From Acetobacteraceae bacterium (lineage in GTDB: Bacteria > Pseudomonadota > Alphaproteobacteria > Acetobacterales > Acetobacteraceae): 64,000 nucleotides of DNA. A model generated the notes under the pieces. That model was not told the DNA's origin, did no database searches, and worked only from the letters and a program-made list of their open reading frames with translations. The DNA lies in NCBI GenBank assembly GCA_027451405.1, contig DAIDJM010000003.1, positions 62,001 through 126,000 of the forward strand, in the 5' to 3' direction. The position numbers were made by a program, and so were the translations under genes. Of the stretch, positions 25,443-34,650 are shown piece after piece. How positions within the stretch are numbered: position 1 is the stretch's first letter; each line of letters opens with the position of its first letter.

Positions 25443-26409
25443 TTCCGGCGACGAACGGCGGGCGCGCCCCCGTCTCGCGCGGCTGCCGCCGCGTGAGCGC
25501 GTGGCGCGCATCCGATATGGCAAATCGGTCTATACCAAGAAGGGCATCGGCCGGTTCGACCTTCGCGATCCTTACCATGTCGCGGTGACGCTGACCTGGC
25601 CGCAATTCTTCGCGGCGCTGCTCGGTCTCTATCTCGGCGTCAACCTGATTTTCGCGACGCTCTACACGCTGGTGCCGGGCTCGATCGCGAATGCCCATCC
25701 CTACAGTTTCGTCGACGCCTTCTATTTCAGTTTCGAGACACTTGCAACGGTCGGATATGGCGAGATGTTTCCCGCCAGCGCCTATGGCCATATCGTGGCC
25801 TGTGCGGAAATCGTCTGCGGGCTGAGTTTCACGGCGATCCTCACTGGGCTCACCTTCGTGCGTTTCTCGCGGCCGCGCGCCAAATTCCTGTTTGCCGACC
25901 GTCCAGTGGTCACCATGCACAATGGCGTGCCGACGTTGATGTTGCGGGTGGCGAACGGCCGCGCCGCGGTGCTGACCGATGCGCGGGTGAAGCTCAACGC
26001 GCTGCTGTCTTACCGGACGCCCGAGGGGGGACGTTTCCGCAGCGCGCAGGAATTGCGGCTGACGCGCGCTCACGTGCCGATTTTTCCGCTCACCTGGACG
26101 CTGTTCCATCCGCTCGACGCGGCGAGCCCGCTGCGGGGGCTGGACCCGGCCAAGGCGCTGGAGCTGGACTCGCGGCTATACGTCTCGCTGACCGCCTACG
26201 ATCCGCACCTCGCCACCACCGTGCAGGATGTGCGCGATTACGATCCGGCCGATATTCTGTTCGGTATGCGTTACAGCGACGTGGTGTTCGCTGCCGAGGA
26301 CGGCACCCCGGTCGCCGATTTGACGCGCATCAGCGCGGTCGAACCCGATCTCGGCGCGGCACCGCCGGAGTCCGGCTGGACGGAGACCGAGGCAATCGAG
26401 GAGGCGTAA
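25432..26409 (+). CDS. KirBac-type inward-rectifier potassium channel
   Basis: A 325-residue channel. TM1 spans about residues 54-80 (LTWPQFFAALLGLYLGVNLI) and the pore helix and filter about 95-112 with TVGYGEM, the K+ selectivity signature. TM2 is about 118-145, then a long C-terminal beta-rich cytoplasmic domain (FLFADRPVVTMHNGVPTLML, SRLYVSLTAYD) matching Kir. The N-terminal YTKKGIGRFDLRDPYH slide-helix region is also characteristic. ATG 25432 lies within the end of the dehydrogenase gene (overlap 11); 25411 is an alternative. The link to fatty acid genes is positional only. Confidence 0.9.
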   Translation: MRPDSGDERRARPRLARLPPRERVARIRYGKSVYTKKGIGRFDLRDPYHVAVTLTWPQFFAALLGLYLGVNLIFATLYTLVPGSIANAHPYSFVDAFYFSFETLATVGYGEMFPASAYGHIVACAEIVCGLSFTAILTGLTFVRFSRPRAKFLFADRPVVTMHNGVPTLMLRVANGRAAVLTDARVKLNALLSYRTPEGGRFRSAQELRLTRAHVPIFPLTWTLFHPLDAASPLRGLDPAKALELDSRLYVSLTAYDPHLATTVQDVRDYDPADILFGMRYSDVVFAAEDGTPVADLTRISAVEPDLGAAPPESGWTETEAIEEA

Positions 26410-26425
26410 GCCCGGGAGCAGCGAT

Positions 26426-26476
26426 GGGGTTGGGGGCCTTCCGGCCCAAGCCGGCAGAGCCCGGGCCGGCGGAGGC
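26426..26476. repeat. GC-rich hairpin module, degenerate
   Basis: GGGGTTGGGGGCCTTCCGGCCC..AGCCCGGGCCGGCGGAGGCG between the convergent channel and methyltransferase stops. The terminal motif is altered to GGCCGGCGGAGGC. Confidence 0.55.
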
Positions 26477-26479
26477 GCC

Positions 26480-27541
26480 TCACCGCGCGAAGGTCGCCAC
26501 CATTTCCAGCCGCTGCGACCAGAGAAACTGGTCGATCGGCACGGCCTGTTCCAGCCGGTAGCCGGCCTCGCGGAGCGCGGCTGCGTCGCGGGCGAGCGTG
26601 TTCGGGTTGCAGCTCACATAGACGATCCGGCGCACATTGGAGGCGGCCAGGGCCGGCATCTGCGGCGCAGCGCCGGCATGTGGCGGGTCGAGCACCACCA
26701 GGTCGGCGGCCGCCAGCGCCTTCGCGGTGAGCGGCGCGCGCGCGAGGTCACGCTGCTCGACAGCGACGCGGGTGCCGCCGGCCGCCTCCCGGAGCGCCGC
26801 GAAGGAAGCCGGATCGCCCTCGAACGCCTGAACCGGCGCATGGGCTGCCAGCGGAAAGCTCAGCGTGCCGATCCCGGCATAGAGTTCCACGATGCGGCGC
26901 GCCCTGGCCGGCACGGCGGCGAGCACCGCGTCGCGGATGGCGTTCTCACCCTCGCGGCTGGCCTGCAGGAAGGCGCCGGGGGGCGGGGTCACGGCGTGGC
27001 CGGCGAACATCTGGCGGGGGCGGGCGAGCTGGACCGCGGTCTCGGGCGAGGCCTTGCCGGTCGCGGTCGCGATGCGGGGAATGCGGTGTTCGGTGGCGAA
27101 GGCCGCGAGGCGGGTGCGGTCGCGGGCGGTGACTGGCGCATCGAGGCGGAGAAGCAGGTCGGGGCCGCTATCGAGCCGGTTTGCGATCAGCGATCCGTCC
27201 CGGCGCAGCGCGTCGAGGCGTTCCAGCAGCGGGCGGAGCTTCGGGACGAGCGCAAACAGGTCCGGGTCCAGGACGAGGCAGCTCGCGAGGTCGGTGACCG
27301 CATGGGAGCGGGGCGGGTGAAGGCCCAGCGCCACGCCGGCCGAGGTCCGCCGGATGGCGAAATCCATCCGGCGGCGCGCATGCGGGGGTGTGCGGACCAA
27401 AGGGGCGAGCGGGGCGTCCGGATAGCCCGCGCGGGCCAGCGCGTCGGCGGCGAAGCGCGTTTTGCGGGCCACGTAGTCGGCATCGGGCATATCGAGCAGC
27501 GAGCAGCCGCCGCAGGGCCCGAAATGGGGGCAGATCGCCAA
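26480..27541 (-). CDS. TrmA/RlmD-family RNA 5-methyluridine methyltransferase
   Basis: A 353-residue SAM-dependent enzyme that methylates uridine C5 in 23S rRNA or tRNA. The N-terminus has the iron-sulfur cluster ligands CPHFGPCGGC (Cys at about residues 4, 10 and 13), with a further Cys expected near SCLVLD. The methyltransferase core shows VELYAGIGTLSFPLA (SAM motif I), DPPHAG and the catalytic YVSCNPNTLARD. The TRAM RNA-binding domain of larger homologues is missing, as in the short RumA-like proteins of alphaproteobacteria. RlmC, RlmD and TrmA specificities cannot be separated by eye. Confidence 0.9.
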   Translation of the reverse strand: MAICPHFGPCGGCSLLDMPDADYVARKTRFAADALARAGYPDAPLAPLVRTPPHARRRMDFAIRRTSAGVALGLHPPRSHAVTDLASCLVLDPDLFALVPKLRPLLERLDALRRDGSLIANRLDSGPDLLLRLDAPVTARDRTRLAAFATEHRIPRIATATGKASPETAVQLARPRQMFAGHAVTPPPGAFLQASREGENAIRDAVLAAVPARARRIVELYAGIGTLSFPLAAHAPVQAFEGDPASFAALREAAGGTRVAVEQRDLARAPLTAKALAAADLVVLDPPHAGAAPQMPALAASNVRRIVYVSCNPNTLARDAAALREAGYRLEQAVPIDQFLWSQRLEMVATFAR

Positions 27542-27607
27542 GGGAGCGGGCGACGGGTTGCGCGCGATGGCGCTCGGTTCACGCCCCGAGACGGGGGGTG
27601 CCGGGCC

Positions 27608-29170
27608 TCAGACCGCTTCGCTCTGCGCCGCGGATTGCCGGCGGGGCAGCAGCATGAAGGCCGGCACGTCATCGCCGAACCCGAGCACCGAAGGACCGAG
27701 ATCGTCGTCGCGGCGGCGGGGGCGGCGATCCTCCGGACGGGGCGCCGCGTCGCGGCGGGACTCGGGCTCGGGGCGAGGGCGTTCCGCGGCGCGGGGCTTT
27801 TCCGCGGGCCGGGGTTTTTCGGCGGCGCGGGGCTTTTCGGCGGCGCGGGAGCCGCCACGGCGCTCGGTGTCGGAGGCGGCGCGGCGGCCGCGGCCTCGGC
27901 TCGGTTTGCCTTCGGCCCACTCGACCGTGTCGAGCCCGTCCACATCGATGCGCGGAATGGGTTTGCCGATCAGTTTCTCGATCGCCTCCACGGCCAGACG
28001 GTCTTCCGGTTCGGCGAGCGTGTAGGCGTGGCCTTCGCGGCCGGCGCGACCGGTGCGGCCGATCCGGTGGACGTAATCCTCGGCGTGGTGCGGCACATCG
28101 AAATTGAAGACGTGGCTCAGGCCGCCGATATCGATGCCGCGGGCCGCGACGTCGCTGCAGACGAGCAGCCGGATCTCGCCGGCCTTGAATTTCTCGAGCG
28201 TGGCGAAGCGGGTCGACTGGCTGAGATCGCCATGCAGCACGCCGACCGAGAAGCCGTGGCGCGAGAGCGATTTGAAGAGAATGTCGGCGTCGCGCTTGCG
28301 GTTGCAGAAGATGAGCGCGTTCTGCACGTCTTCCGAGCGGATCAGGCGGCGCAGCGCCTCGCGCTTGTCGTGCTGCGCGACCAGCGCCATGCCGGCGACG
28401 ATGGTGGGGGCGACGCTGGCAGCGCGCGAGACCGTGATGGTCTTCGGATTTTGCAGGAAGGCGTCGGCCAGCCTGCGGATTTCCGGCGCCATCGTGGCGG
28501 AGAAGAACAGCGTCTGGCGGTTCTTGGGCAGCAGGCCGACAATGCGTTCCACATCAGGAATGAAGCCCATATCGAGCATCCGGTCGGCTTCGTCGATGAC
28601 GAGCACGCGGGTGTCGGTGAGCAACAGGCCGCCGCGCTCGAACAGATCGATCAGCCGGCCTGGCGTCGCGATCAGCACGTCGACGCCGCGCATCAGCGCG
28701 TCCTTCTGGTCGGTCATGCTTTCGCCGCCGATCAGCAGCGCGTGTGTCAGTTTCGTGTGCTTGCCGTAGAGAACGAAGTTTTCGGCGACCTGCAGCGCGA
28801 GTTCCCGGGTCGGCTCGAGGATCAGCGAGCGTGGCATCCGGGCGCGGGCGCGCGAGCCGGCAAGGATATCGAGCATCGGCAGCGTGAAGCCCGCGGTCTT
28901 TCCGGTGCCGGTCTGGGCGACGCCGAGCACGTCGCGGCCGGCGAGCACGACCGGGATCGCCTGGGCCTGGATCGGGGTCGGGTGGAGGTAGCCCTTCTCG
29001 GCGATGGCGCGGAGGATGGGCTCGGAGAGGCCGGTATCGGCGAAGAGAGGCGCGGGGCTCTCTGGCGCCACTTCGGGCGCCGCCTCAGGCACGGGTTCGG
29101 GGGCCGGCGGGGCCGGCGCGTCGTGCTGTACGTATTCGTTCGCCAGTTCGGCGGTCTGATCGATCAACAA
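27608..29170 (-). CDS. rhlE: DEAD-box RNA helicase, RhlE type
   Basis: A 520-residue ATP-dependent RNA helicase for rRNA or mRNA remodelling. Motifs in order: Q-motif HPTPIQAQAIP, I AQTGTGKT, Ia PTREL, Ib TPGR, II IDEADRMLDMGF, III FSAT, and VI HRIGRTGRAG. The 55 or so N-terminal residues are Ala/Pro/Glu-rich. The C-terminal 110 are a basic disordered tail with repeated KPRAAE/KPRPAE units, likely an RNA-binding extension. Such tails vary between species. It is followed by a methyltransferase gene and transcribed with it perhaps; the 66-base gap shows no terminator. Confidence 0.92.
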   Translation of the reverse strand: MLIDQTAELANEYVQHDAPAPPAPEPVPEAAPEVAPESPAPLFADTGLSEPILRAIAEKGYLHPTPIQAQAIPVVLAGRDVLGVAQTGTGKTAGFTLPMLDILAGSRARARMPRSLILEPTRELALQVAENFVLYGKHTKLTHALLIGGESMTDQKDALMRGVDVLIATPGRLIDLFERGGLLLTDTRVLVIDEADRMLDMGFIPDVERIVGLLPKNRQTLFFSATMAPEIRRLADAFLQNPKTITVSRAASVAPTIVAGMALVAQHDKREALRRLIRSEDVQNALIFCNRKRDADILFKSLSRHGFSVGVLHGDLSQSTRFATLEKFKAGEIRLLVCSDVAARGIDIGGLSHVFNFDVPHHAEDYVHRIGRTGRAGREGHAYTLAEPEDRLAVEAIEKLIGKPIPRIDVDGLDTVEWAEGKPSRGRGRRAASDTERRGGSRAAEKPRAAEKPRPAEKPRAAERPRPEPESRRDAAPRPEDRRPRRRDDDLGPSVLGFGDDVPAFMLLPRRQSAAQSEAV

Positions 29171-29337
29171 AGCATCTCAGTCTGAGCAAGGGTGGGGCGG
29201 TCTGGAGATCCGCCGCGGACGGCGACGCTCGCGTCGCTCCGCCACAGAGGGCGTATCTGGAACCAAACCCGTAAAGTCAAGGTTTACTGCCCAGGCGCGC
29301 CCAAAAATCGGGTGCCCGTGGCGCTTGGAGGACGGAA

Positions 29338-31155
29338 ATGACGCCGGAATCGCCGCTCGCGATCGAGGATTACGCGCTGATCGGAGACTGTCTGACCGGC
29401 GCGCTCGTGGGCCGGAACGGTTCGATCGACTGGTTGTGCCTGCCCCGATTCGATAGCGACGCGTGCTTCGCGGCGCTTCTGGGCGACAGCGGGAACGGGC
29501 GGTGGAAAATCGCGCCGGCTGCGGGGGGACGCGGGATACGGCGCTACCGCGAGGGCACGATGATCCTGGAGACGCGCTTCCAGGGCGAGGCCGGCGAGGT
29601 TTGCGTCACCGACTTCATGGCCGCCGGCGGCGAGAACAGCCATATCGTGCGGATTGTGGAGGGCGTGCGCGGGCGGGTGCCGATGCGCATGGAATGCGCG
29701 CTGCGCTTCAATCATGGGCGCACCGTGCCCTGGGTGACGCGGCTCGAGGGCGAGCGGGGCGTCTGCGCGATCGCGGGACCGGACCAGGTGGTGCTGCGCA
29801 CGCCGGTCGCGGTGCATGGGCACGAATACACGACGGTGGCGGAATTCGACGCGAACGAGGGCGAGCGGCTCGTCTTCACGCTGTCACACAGCCCGTCGCA
29901 CCTGCCGCGGCCGGCAGCGATCGACGCAGCGGCGGCGATGGCCGACACCGAGCGGCGCTGGCGGGAATTCGCCGCGCGCAACACCTATCGCGGTCAATGG
30001 ACGCCGTTCGTGGACCGGTCGCTGCTGACGCTGCGGGCGCTGACCTACCGGCCGACCGGGGGCATCGTCGCGGCGCCCACGAGTTCGTTACCGGAACAGA
30101 TCGGCGGCAGCCGGAACTGGGATTACCGGTTCTGCTGGCTGCGCGACGCGACCTTGACGCTGTTTGCGCTGATGCGCGCGGGATACACCGAAGAGGCGGC
30201 TGCGTGGCGCGATTGGCTGCACCGGGCGGTCGCCGGCAGCCCGGCGCAAATCCAGATTCTCTACGGCCTGCTTGGCGAGCGGCGGATTGAGGAGTGGGAA
30301 GTGGACTGGCTCCCGGGATATGAGGGCAGCCGGCCGGTGCGCATCGGCAATGCGGCGGCGGGGCAGGTCCAGCTCGACGTGTTCGGCGAGGTGCAGGAAT
30401 GTCTCCATCAGGCGCGGCGCCATCGCCTCGCGGCCGCGTCGACGGCGTGGGATTTGCAGCGCGGGATCGTCAAGCATCTCGCGGAAATCTGGATGAATCC
30501 GGATGAAGGCATGTGGGAGGTGCGCGGCGGGGCGAAGAATTTCACCTTCAGCAAGATCATGGCCTGGGTTGCGCTGGACCGCATGATCCGCGACGCCGAG
30601 GCGTTCGATCTGCCGGGACCGGTCGAGCGCTGGCGTGCGCTGCGGCGGGAGATTTTCGAGACCGTGATGCGGCACGGCATCGATCGCGAACGCGGCTGCT
30701 TCGTGCAGGAATTCGGCGGGCATGAGCTCGATGCCAGTCTGCTGCTGATTCCCACCGTGGGCTTCCTGCCGCCGAACGATCCGCATGTTCGCGCGACGGT
30801 TCAGGCGGTGGAACGCGAATTGCTGGATGACGGGCTGGTGCGACGCTACCGCGCGGGCAATCAGGCTGACGGCCAGCACGGGGAGGAGGGTGTCTTTCTC
30901 GCCTGCTCGTTCTGGCTGGTGGATGTCTACGCGATGCAGGGGCGGGCCCGGGAAGCCGAGGCGCTGCTGGAGCGGCTGTTATCCCTCTGCAATGATGTCG
31001 GGCTGCTCAGCGAGGAGTATGACCCGCGGGCGAGACGGCTGGTCGGCAATTTTCCGCAGGCCTTCTCGCACGTGGCCCTCGTGCTCTCCGCGATGCAGTT
31101 GACCGAGGGGGGACGGCGCGCCGCACCTCCCGGAGAACATGCCAAAGCGGCCTAG
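29338..31155 (+). CDS. Glycoside hydrolase family 15 protein (glucoamylase/trehalase-like)
   Basis: A 605-residue GH15 enzyme. It begins IEDYALIGDCLTGALVGRNG then SIDWLCLPRFDSDACFAALLG, the usual N-terminal beta-sandwich domain. The (alpha/alpha)6 barrel follows with SRNWDYRFCWLRDATLTLFA and GMWEVRGGAKNFTFSKIMAW (general-acid Glu region), and near the end LLSEEYDPRARRLVGNFPQA (second catalytic Glu). No signal peptide, so cytoplasmic. Bacterial relatives include trehalases and glucoamylases acting on stored glucans. The downstream RaiA-like gene starts 14 bases on, so they may be co-transcribed, possibly as stress/stationary-phase genes. Confidence 0.9.
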   Translation: MTPESPLAIEDYALIGDCLTGALVGRNGSIDWLCLPRFDSDACFAALLGDSGNGRWKIAPAAGGRGIRRYREGTMILETRFQGEAGEVCVTDFMAAGGENSHIVRIVEGVRGRVPMRMECALRFNHGRTVPWVTRLEGERGVCAIAGPDQVVLRTPVAVHGHEYTTVAEFDANEGERLVFTLSHSPSHLPRPAAIDAAAAMADTERRWREFAARNTYRGQWTPFVDRSLLTLRALTYRPTGGIVAAPTSSLPEQIGGSRNWDYRFCWLRDATLTLFALMRAGYTEEAAAWRDWLHRAVAGSPAQIQILYGLLGERRIEEWEVDWLPGYEGSRPVRIGNAAAGQVQLDVFGEVQECLHQARRHRLAAASTAWDLQRGIVKHLAEIWMNPDEGMWEVRGGAKNFTFSKIMAWVALDRMIRDAEAFDLPGPVERWRALRREIFETVMRHGIDRERGCFVQEFGGHELDASLLLIPTVGFLPPNDPHVRATVQAVERELLDDGLVRRYRAGNQADGQHGEEGVFLACSFWLVDVYAMQGRAREAEALLERLLSLCNDVGLLSEEYDPRARRLVGNFPQAFSHVALVLSAMQLTEGGRRAAPPGEHAKAA

Positions 31156-31169
31156 GGAGGGCTGGGACC

Positions 31170-31727
31170 ATGGATCGTCCGCTGGAAATCGCCTTTCACC
31201 ATGCGCCCGCGAGCGACTGGGCCGAGCAGCAGATCCGCGAGCATGTGGACAAGCTGGCGCGGCGCTTCCCGCATCTCACCGGCTGCCGCGTGTCGGTCGA
31301 GGGGCTGCACCATCAGCACCAGCACGGCAACGTCTATGACGTGCATGTCGTGCTGTCGGTGCCGGGCCGCGACCTTGCCGTGTCGCACGAGCCGAAACAT
31401 CTGAAGGAAAAGGCGGCGCATACCGATCTCGCGGCATCGATCCGGGAAGCGTTCCGCGCAGCGGAGCGGCAGTTGCTGGACTACAAAGGCCGGCTTTCGG
31501 AAGATACCACGCCGCCGAGCGGCTCGGCGCTTGCCGGACGCATCGAGCAACTGCCTGCGGGCGCCGATCACGGATATCTCGCGAATGCGGCCGGCGCGCT
31601 GCTCTATTTCCATCGCGACAGCGTGACGAACGGCAGGTTCGAGGCGCTGCGGGTCGGGGACGTGGTTCACTATGTCGAGGAGGAGGGAGACGCGGGCCCG
31701 GTGGCGGCGAAGATCCGGGTTCCTTAG
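31170..31727 (+). CDS. HPF/RaiA ribosome-associated protein fused to a cold-shock-like domain
   Basis: A 185-residue protein. Residues 1-105 resemble the HPF/RaiA fold that binds the 30S subunit in the decoding channel (LEIAFHHAPASDWAEQQIRE, then ASIREAFRAAERQLLDYKGR). After a short linker, residues 125-185 resemble a cold-shock/OB domain (GYLANAAGALLYFHRDSV, then FEALRVGDVVHYVEEEGDAG). The expected long-HPF dimerisation domain is absent. This fusion type is known in some proteobacteria and could combine ribosome hibernation with RNA binding. It lies 14 bases after the GH15 stop with an AGGGAGG ribosome site. Confidence 0.8.
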   Translation: MDRPLEIAFHHAPASDWAEQQIREHVDKLARRFPHLTGCRVSVEGLHHQHQHGNVYDVHVVLSVPGRDLAVSHEPKHLKEKAAHTDLAASIREAFRAAERQLLDYKGRLSEDTTPPSGSALAGRIEQLPAGADHGYLANAAGALLYFHRDSVTNGRFEALRVGDVVHYVEEEGDAGPVAAKIRVP

Positions 31728-31756
31728 GCGGCGCGATTGGGTTCGGGCGCGAATCC

Positions 31757-31790
31757 GGGGGCCCGCGTTTTGCCTCTGCCCGCCGGAGGC
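31757..31790. repeat. GC-rich module, short copy
   Basis: GGGGGCCCGCGTTTTGCCTC then TGCCCGCCGGAGGC, between the convergent RaiA-like and phosphotriesterase-like stops. Confidence 0.55.
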
Positions 31791-31797
31791 CCTTGGA

Positions 31798-32757
31798 TCA
31801 GGCGAGCCCAGCGAAGTAGCGGCGGGGGTTGTCGCTGATGATGTGGTCGAGATCCTGTGTCGCGACGCCCATCTCGCGCAGCGCGGGGAAGATCCGCTCG
31901 AACAGATGGGTCATGGTCCAGTTCGGCAGGATGTGTTTCACCTGCTCCGGCGAGCCGACGCCGGGCACGCCGCCGAGCCAGCAATTGACGGTGTCGTGGG
32001 ACACCATCACGCGGTCGCGGAAGCCGGCATCGACGAGCTTTTTCAGATTTCTCATACGATTTTCGTCGCTGTTGAATACCTCGATTCCGAAACGGTCGAA
32101 GCCGACATAGGCGCCGCGTTCGGCGAGCGCGCGCTGGTAGGCGTGGTCGTCGCGGCCGCAGGAATGGCCGACGAGCAGACGGTGCGCGGCGAGGCCCTCG
32201 GATGTGACGATATCGATTTGCTCGTGGCCGCAGGTGCAGTTCTCGGTATGGGAGAGAATGGGCACGCCGGTGATTTTCGCAGCCCGGGCGCCGGCGGTCA
32301 GCAGCTTGCGCTCATAGGCGCTCACATGGCCGTCACCGGTCGCCACCTTGACGAGGCCGGGCCGGATACCGCTGCCGCCCACGCCATCCTCGATCTCGCG
32401 GACATAGATCTCGGTGATCGCCTCGACATCGAGATGGCTGAAGGTGAAGGCGATGCCCTGCGCCTCGAAATAGCCGCCCACGGCGCAGACGAGATCGATG
32501 CCGCTCCGCTGGGACACTTCGGCGATGAAGGTGACGTCACGCCCGAGATCCATGGGACAGGGATCGACCACGGTGCGCACGCCATAGGCGTGCAGTTGCT
32601 GGAACGCATCCACCACGCGGGCGAGCGCTTCGTCGCGCACGAAGCGCGGCATGCGGTTATCCATGAACCAGCCCGGATAGCCGATCAGCACATGCTCGTG
32701 GATCAGCGTGCGGCCGAGCTTCTCGGTGTCGCGTTTGCCTAGGACGGTTTGAACCAC
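31798..32757 (-). CDS. Phosphotriesterase-family metal-dependent hydrolase/lactonase
   Basis: A 319-residue TIM-barrel hydrolase. Metal ligands are visible: H-x-H in LIHEHVLIG near the N-terminus, a likely carboxylated Lys in GLVKVATG, His in LSHTEN and VGHSCGRDD, and Asp in VSHDTVN. This matches the phosphotriesterase-like lactonase group rather than the true organophosphatase. Substrates may be lactones such as acyl-homoserine lactones, but this is not shown. The GTG or ATG start at 32757 gives MVQTVLGKRD. It is flanked by an AT-rich element upstream and stands alone. Confidence 0.85.
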   Translation of the reverse strand: MVQTVLGKRDTEKLGRTLIHEHVLIGYPGWFMDNRMPRFVRDEALARVVDAFQQLHAYGVRTVVDPCPMDLGRDVTFIAEVSQRSGIDLVCAVGGYFEAQGIAFTFSHLDVEAITEIYVREIEDGVGGSGIRPGLVKVATGDGHVSAYERKLLTAGARAAKITGVPILSHTENCTCGHEQIDIVTSEGLAAHRLLVGHSCGRDDHAYQRALAERGAYVGFDRFGIEVFNSDENRMRNLKKLVDAGFRDRVMVSHDTVNCWLGGVPGVGSPEQVKHILPNWTMTHLFERIFPALREMGVATQDLDHIISDNPRRYFAGLA

Positions 32758-32768
32758 GAAGGGATTTC

Positions 32769-32879
32769 CTTCTTTTTCTGAAGAAAAAGAAGCAAAAAGA
32801 CTTTGCGCATCAGGACGAGGGGGCAGCAGCTTCGTCCTGACGCGTCAAAGTTTCTTGGTTCTCCTTTTCAAAGAAGAAC
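32769..32879. repeat. AT-rich long inverted-repeat element, copy 4
   Basis: CTTCTTTTTCTGAAGAAAAA..GCAAAAAGACTTT, a spacer palindrome (ATCAGGACGA..TCGTCCTGA), then AAAGTTTCTTGGTTCTCCTT..AAGAAGAAC. It lies just upstream of the phosphotriesterase gene start and downstream of the S10 peptidase stop. Confidence 0.75.
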
Positions 32880-32886
32880 AGCTTTT

Positions 32887-34545
32887 TTACTTGCTTGCCA
32901 GATTGTCGGTTCCCTGAATGAAGGCCGCCACGTTGTCGTGCAGCTTCGTCAGCGCGGCGGTATGGGCGTAGACCATGTGACCCGACTCGTAGAACGCGTA
33001 GGAGATGTTCTTCTGCAGCCGCCGTTCCATCGGCAGATGCTTCATCTCATAGACACCCTCGAAGAAGGGGGTTGCCAGGTCGTAATAGCCGGCATTCAGC
33101 ATCACTTTGAGTTTCGGGTTGTATTTCATGGCCGAAGCGAGATCCGGCATCACATTCACCGGGCCGGCATCGCCGCCCGCGTCGCCCGGCTCGTCATGCC
33201 TCCAGTCCCATTGATGCACGTCGATTTCGGGCTTGTAGCTCTGGCCCTGGCCGTAATGCAGCGTACGCCGGACATAGTCGTTGAAGGCGCTCACATACGC
33301 CGAGCTGATCGCTGCCGATTGCGGATCGTAGTCGGCCTCCTTGCTCAGCGGGTCCATGCTGGGCCCGGAGAAGCGGGTGTCGAGCCGGCCGGTGGTGGTG
33401 TCGGTATCGTCCTGCAGCATCTTCTCGAATTCGCCGCCGCTGATGCGCAGATCGGCCTTCAGCAGGTATTTCAGCGGCAGGCCGGTGAAGTCGTGGAGCT
33501 TCTGCGCGATCGCCTGGCGCTTGTCGTCGGGCAAGGCAGCGCCTTGCGCGAGTGCCAGCGCATAATCGCCGATTGCGAAATCCTCGACCTGCTTGAGGAA
33601 GGCCTGAAGGTCGTTCGGCTGCTGCGGCAGCTTGTGATGGTAATAGGCGGTGGCGGCATAGGTCGGCAGCGCCAGCTCGTAGGGCTGATCGACGCCCGGA
33701 TTGCCTTCGGGTGAGTCGGGGCTGAAGTCGAAATTCAAGATCTGCGAGAGCAGCACGACGCCGTTGAAATCCACCGAGCGGTCGGTCTCGAGGATGTTGA
33801 TGAGGTTGGCGCTCCGCGTGGTCCCGTAGCTCTCGCCGAACAGATATTTGGGCGAGTTCCAGCGGCCGAACTTGCCGAGGAAGGTTTCGATGAAATCCGC
33901 GAAGGCGTGGGCGTCCTGATCGACGCCCCAGAAGGATTTTTCCTTGGCGGCGCCGGCGATGCGGCCAAAGCCGGTGCCCGGCGCGTCGATGAAGACGAGG
34001 TCGGCGACATCGAGCAGGCTGCTGTCGTTGTTCACGAGCTTGTAGGGGGCGGCGGGCGTGTGCTGGTCGTCTAGCGTGAGGACGCGCTTCGGGCCGAAGG
34101 CGCCCATGTGCAGCCACACGGTCGACGAGCCGGGACCGCCATTATAGAGAAACAAAATCGGCCGCTGCGCCGGATCGGCTCCCTGCTTGAAATAGGCGAC
34201 ATAGAACATGTTCGCCTCGGCCTCCGGCTCCTTGTCCTTGCTGTCCGGATCGGTCTTGGGCGCATCGTCCCAGCCCTTCGGATGCACGACGATCGTGCCC
34301 GCGACGGCCCGATAATTCACCACCTGGCCGCCGATCGTGACGCTGCCGGTGCTTTCCTTCTGCTCGGGCTTGAAGATGCCGGATTTGGCGGGCTCGGTGT
34401 CGCTCGCCTCGGGCTTGTCCGGGGCCGCCTGCTCGGTGCCGGGCTTGCCGGGCTTCTTGCTGTCGTCATCCGCATGGGCAGGCAGCACGAGCGCGGCAGT
34501 GCCGAGCAGCAGCAGCGCCGCAAGGCCGGTCTTCTTCAGGGTCAT
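32887..34545 (-). CDS. Serine carboxypeptidase, S10 family, secreted
   Basis: A 552-residue alpha/beta-hydrolase peptidase with an N-terminal signal ([18 protein letters not shown], then DDDS) and a charged Lys/Pro/Glu linker. Catalytic Ser lies in [10 protein letters not shown], preceded by [19 protein letters not shown] (oxyanion region). The Asp is likely in [11 protein letters not shown] and the His in ESGHMVYAH, in the correct order. It cleaves C-terminal residues, and S10 enzymes work best at acid pH, which would suit an acidophile's periplasm (inference). It stands alone, and the AT-rich element after its stop may terminate it. Confidence 0.9.
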   Translation of the reverse strand: MTLKKTGLAALLLLGTAALVLPAHADDDSKKPGKPGTEQAAPDKPEASDTEPAKSGIFKPEQKESTGSVTIGGQVVNYRAVAGTIVVHPKGWDDAPKTDPDSKDKEPEAEANMFYVAYFKQGADPAQRPILFLYNGGPGSSTVWLHMGAFGPKRVLTLDDQHTPAAPYKLVNNDSSLLDVADLVFIDAPGTGFGRIAGAAKEKSFWGVDQDAHAFADFIETFLGKFGRWNSPKYLFGESYGTTRSANLINILETDRSVDFNGVVLLSQILNFDFSPDSPEGNPGVDQPYELALPTYAATAYYHHKLPQQPNDLQAFLKQVEDFAIGDYALALAQGAALPDDKRQAIAQKLHDFTGLPLKYLLKADLRISGGEFEKMLQDDTDTTTGRLDTRFSGPSMDPLSKEADYDPQSAAISSAYVSAFNDYVRRTLHYGQGQSYKPEIDVHQWDWRHDEPGDAGGDAGPVNVMPDLASAMKYNPKLKVMLNAGYYDLATPFFEGVYEMKHLPMERRLQKNISYAFYESGHMVYAHTAALTKLHDNVAAFIQGTDNLASK

Positions 34546-34650
34546 GCGCGATCCGTAGGTTGTTCGGTGACCGCCTCTCTAGCCGCGATCCGCGCCGCCC
34601 GCCAAACCGGCGGCTGGAATTGCCCGCGCCGCCGTCATATCTCCTGCGCC

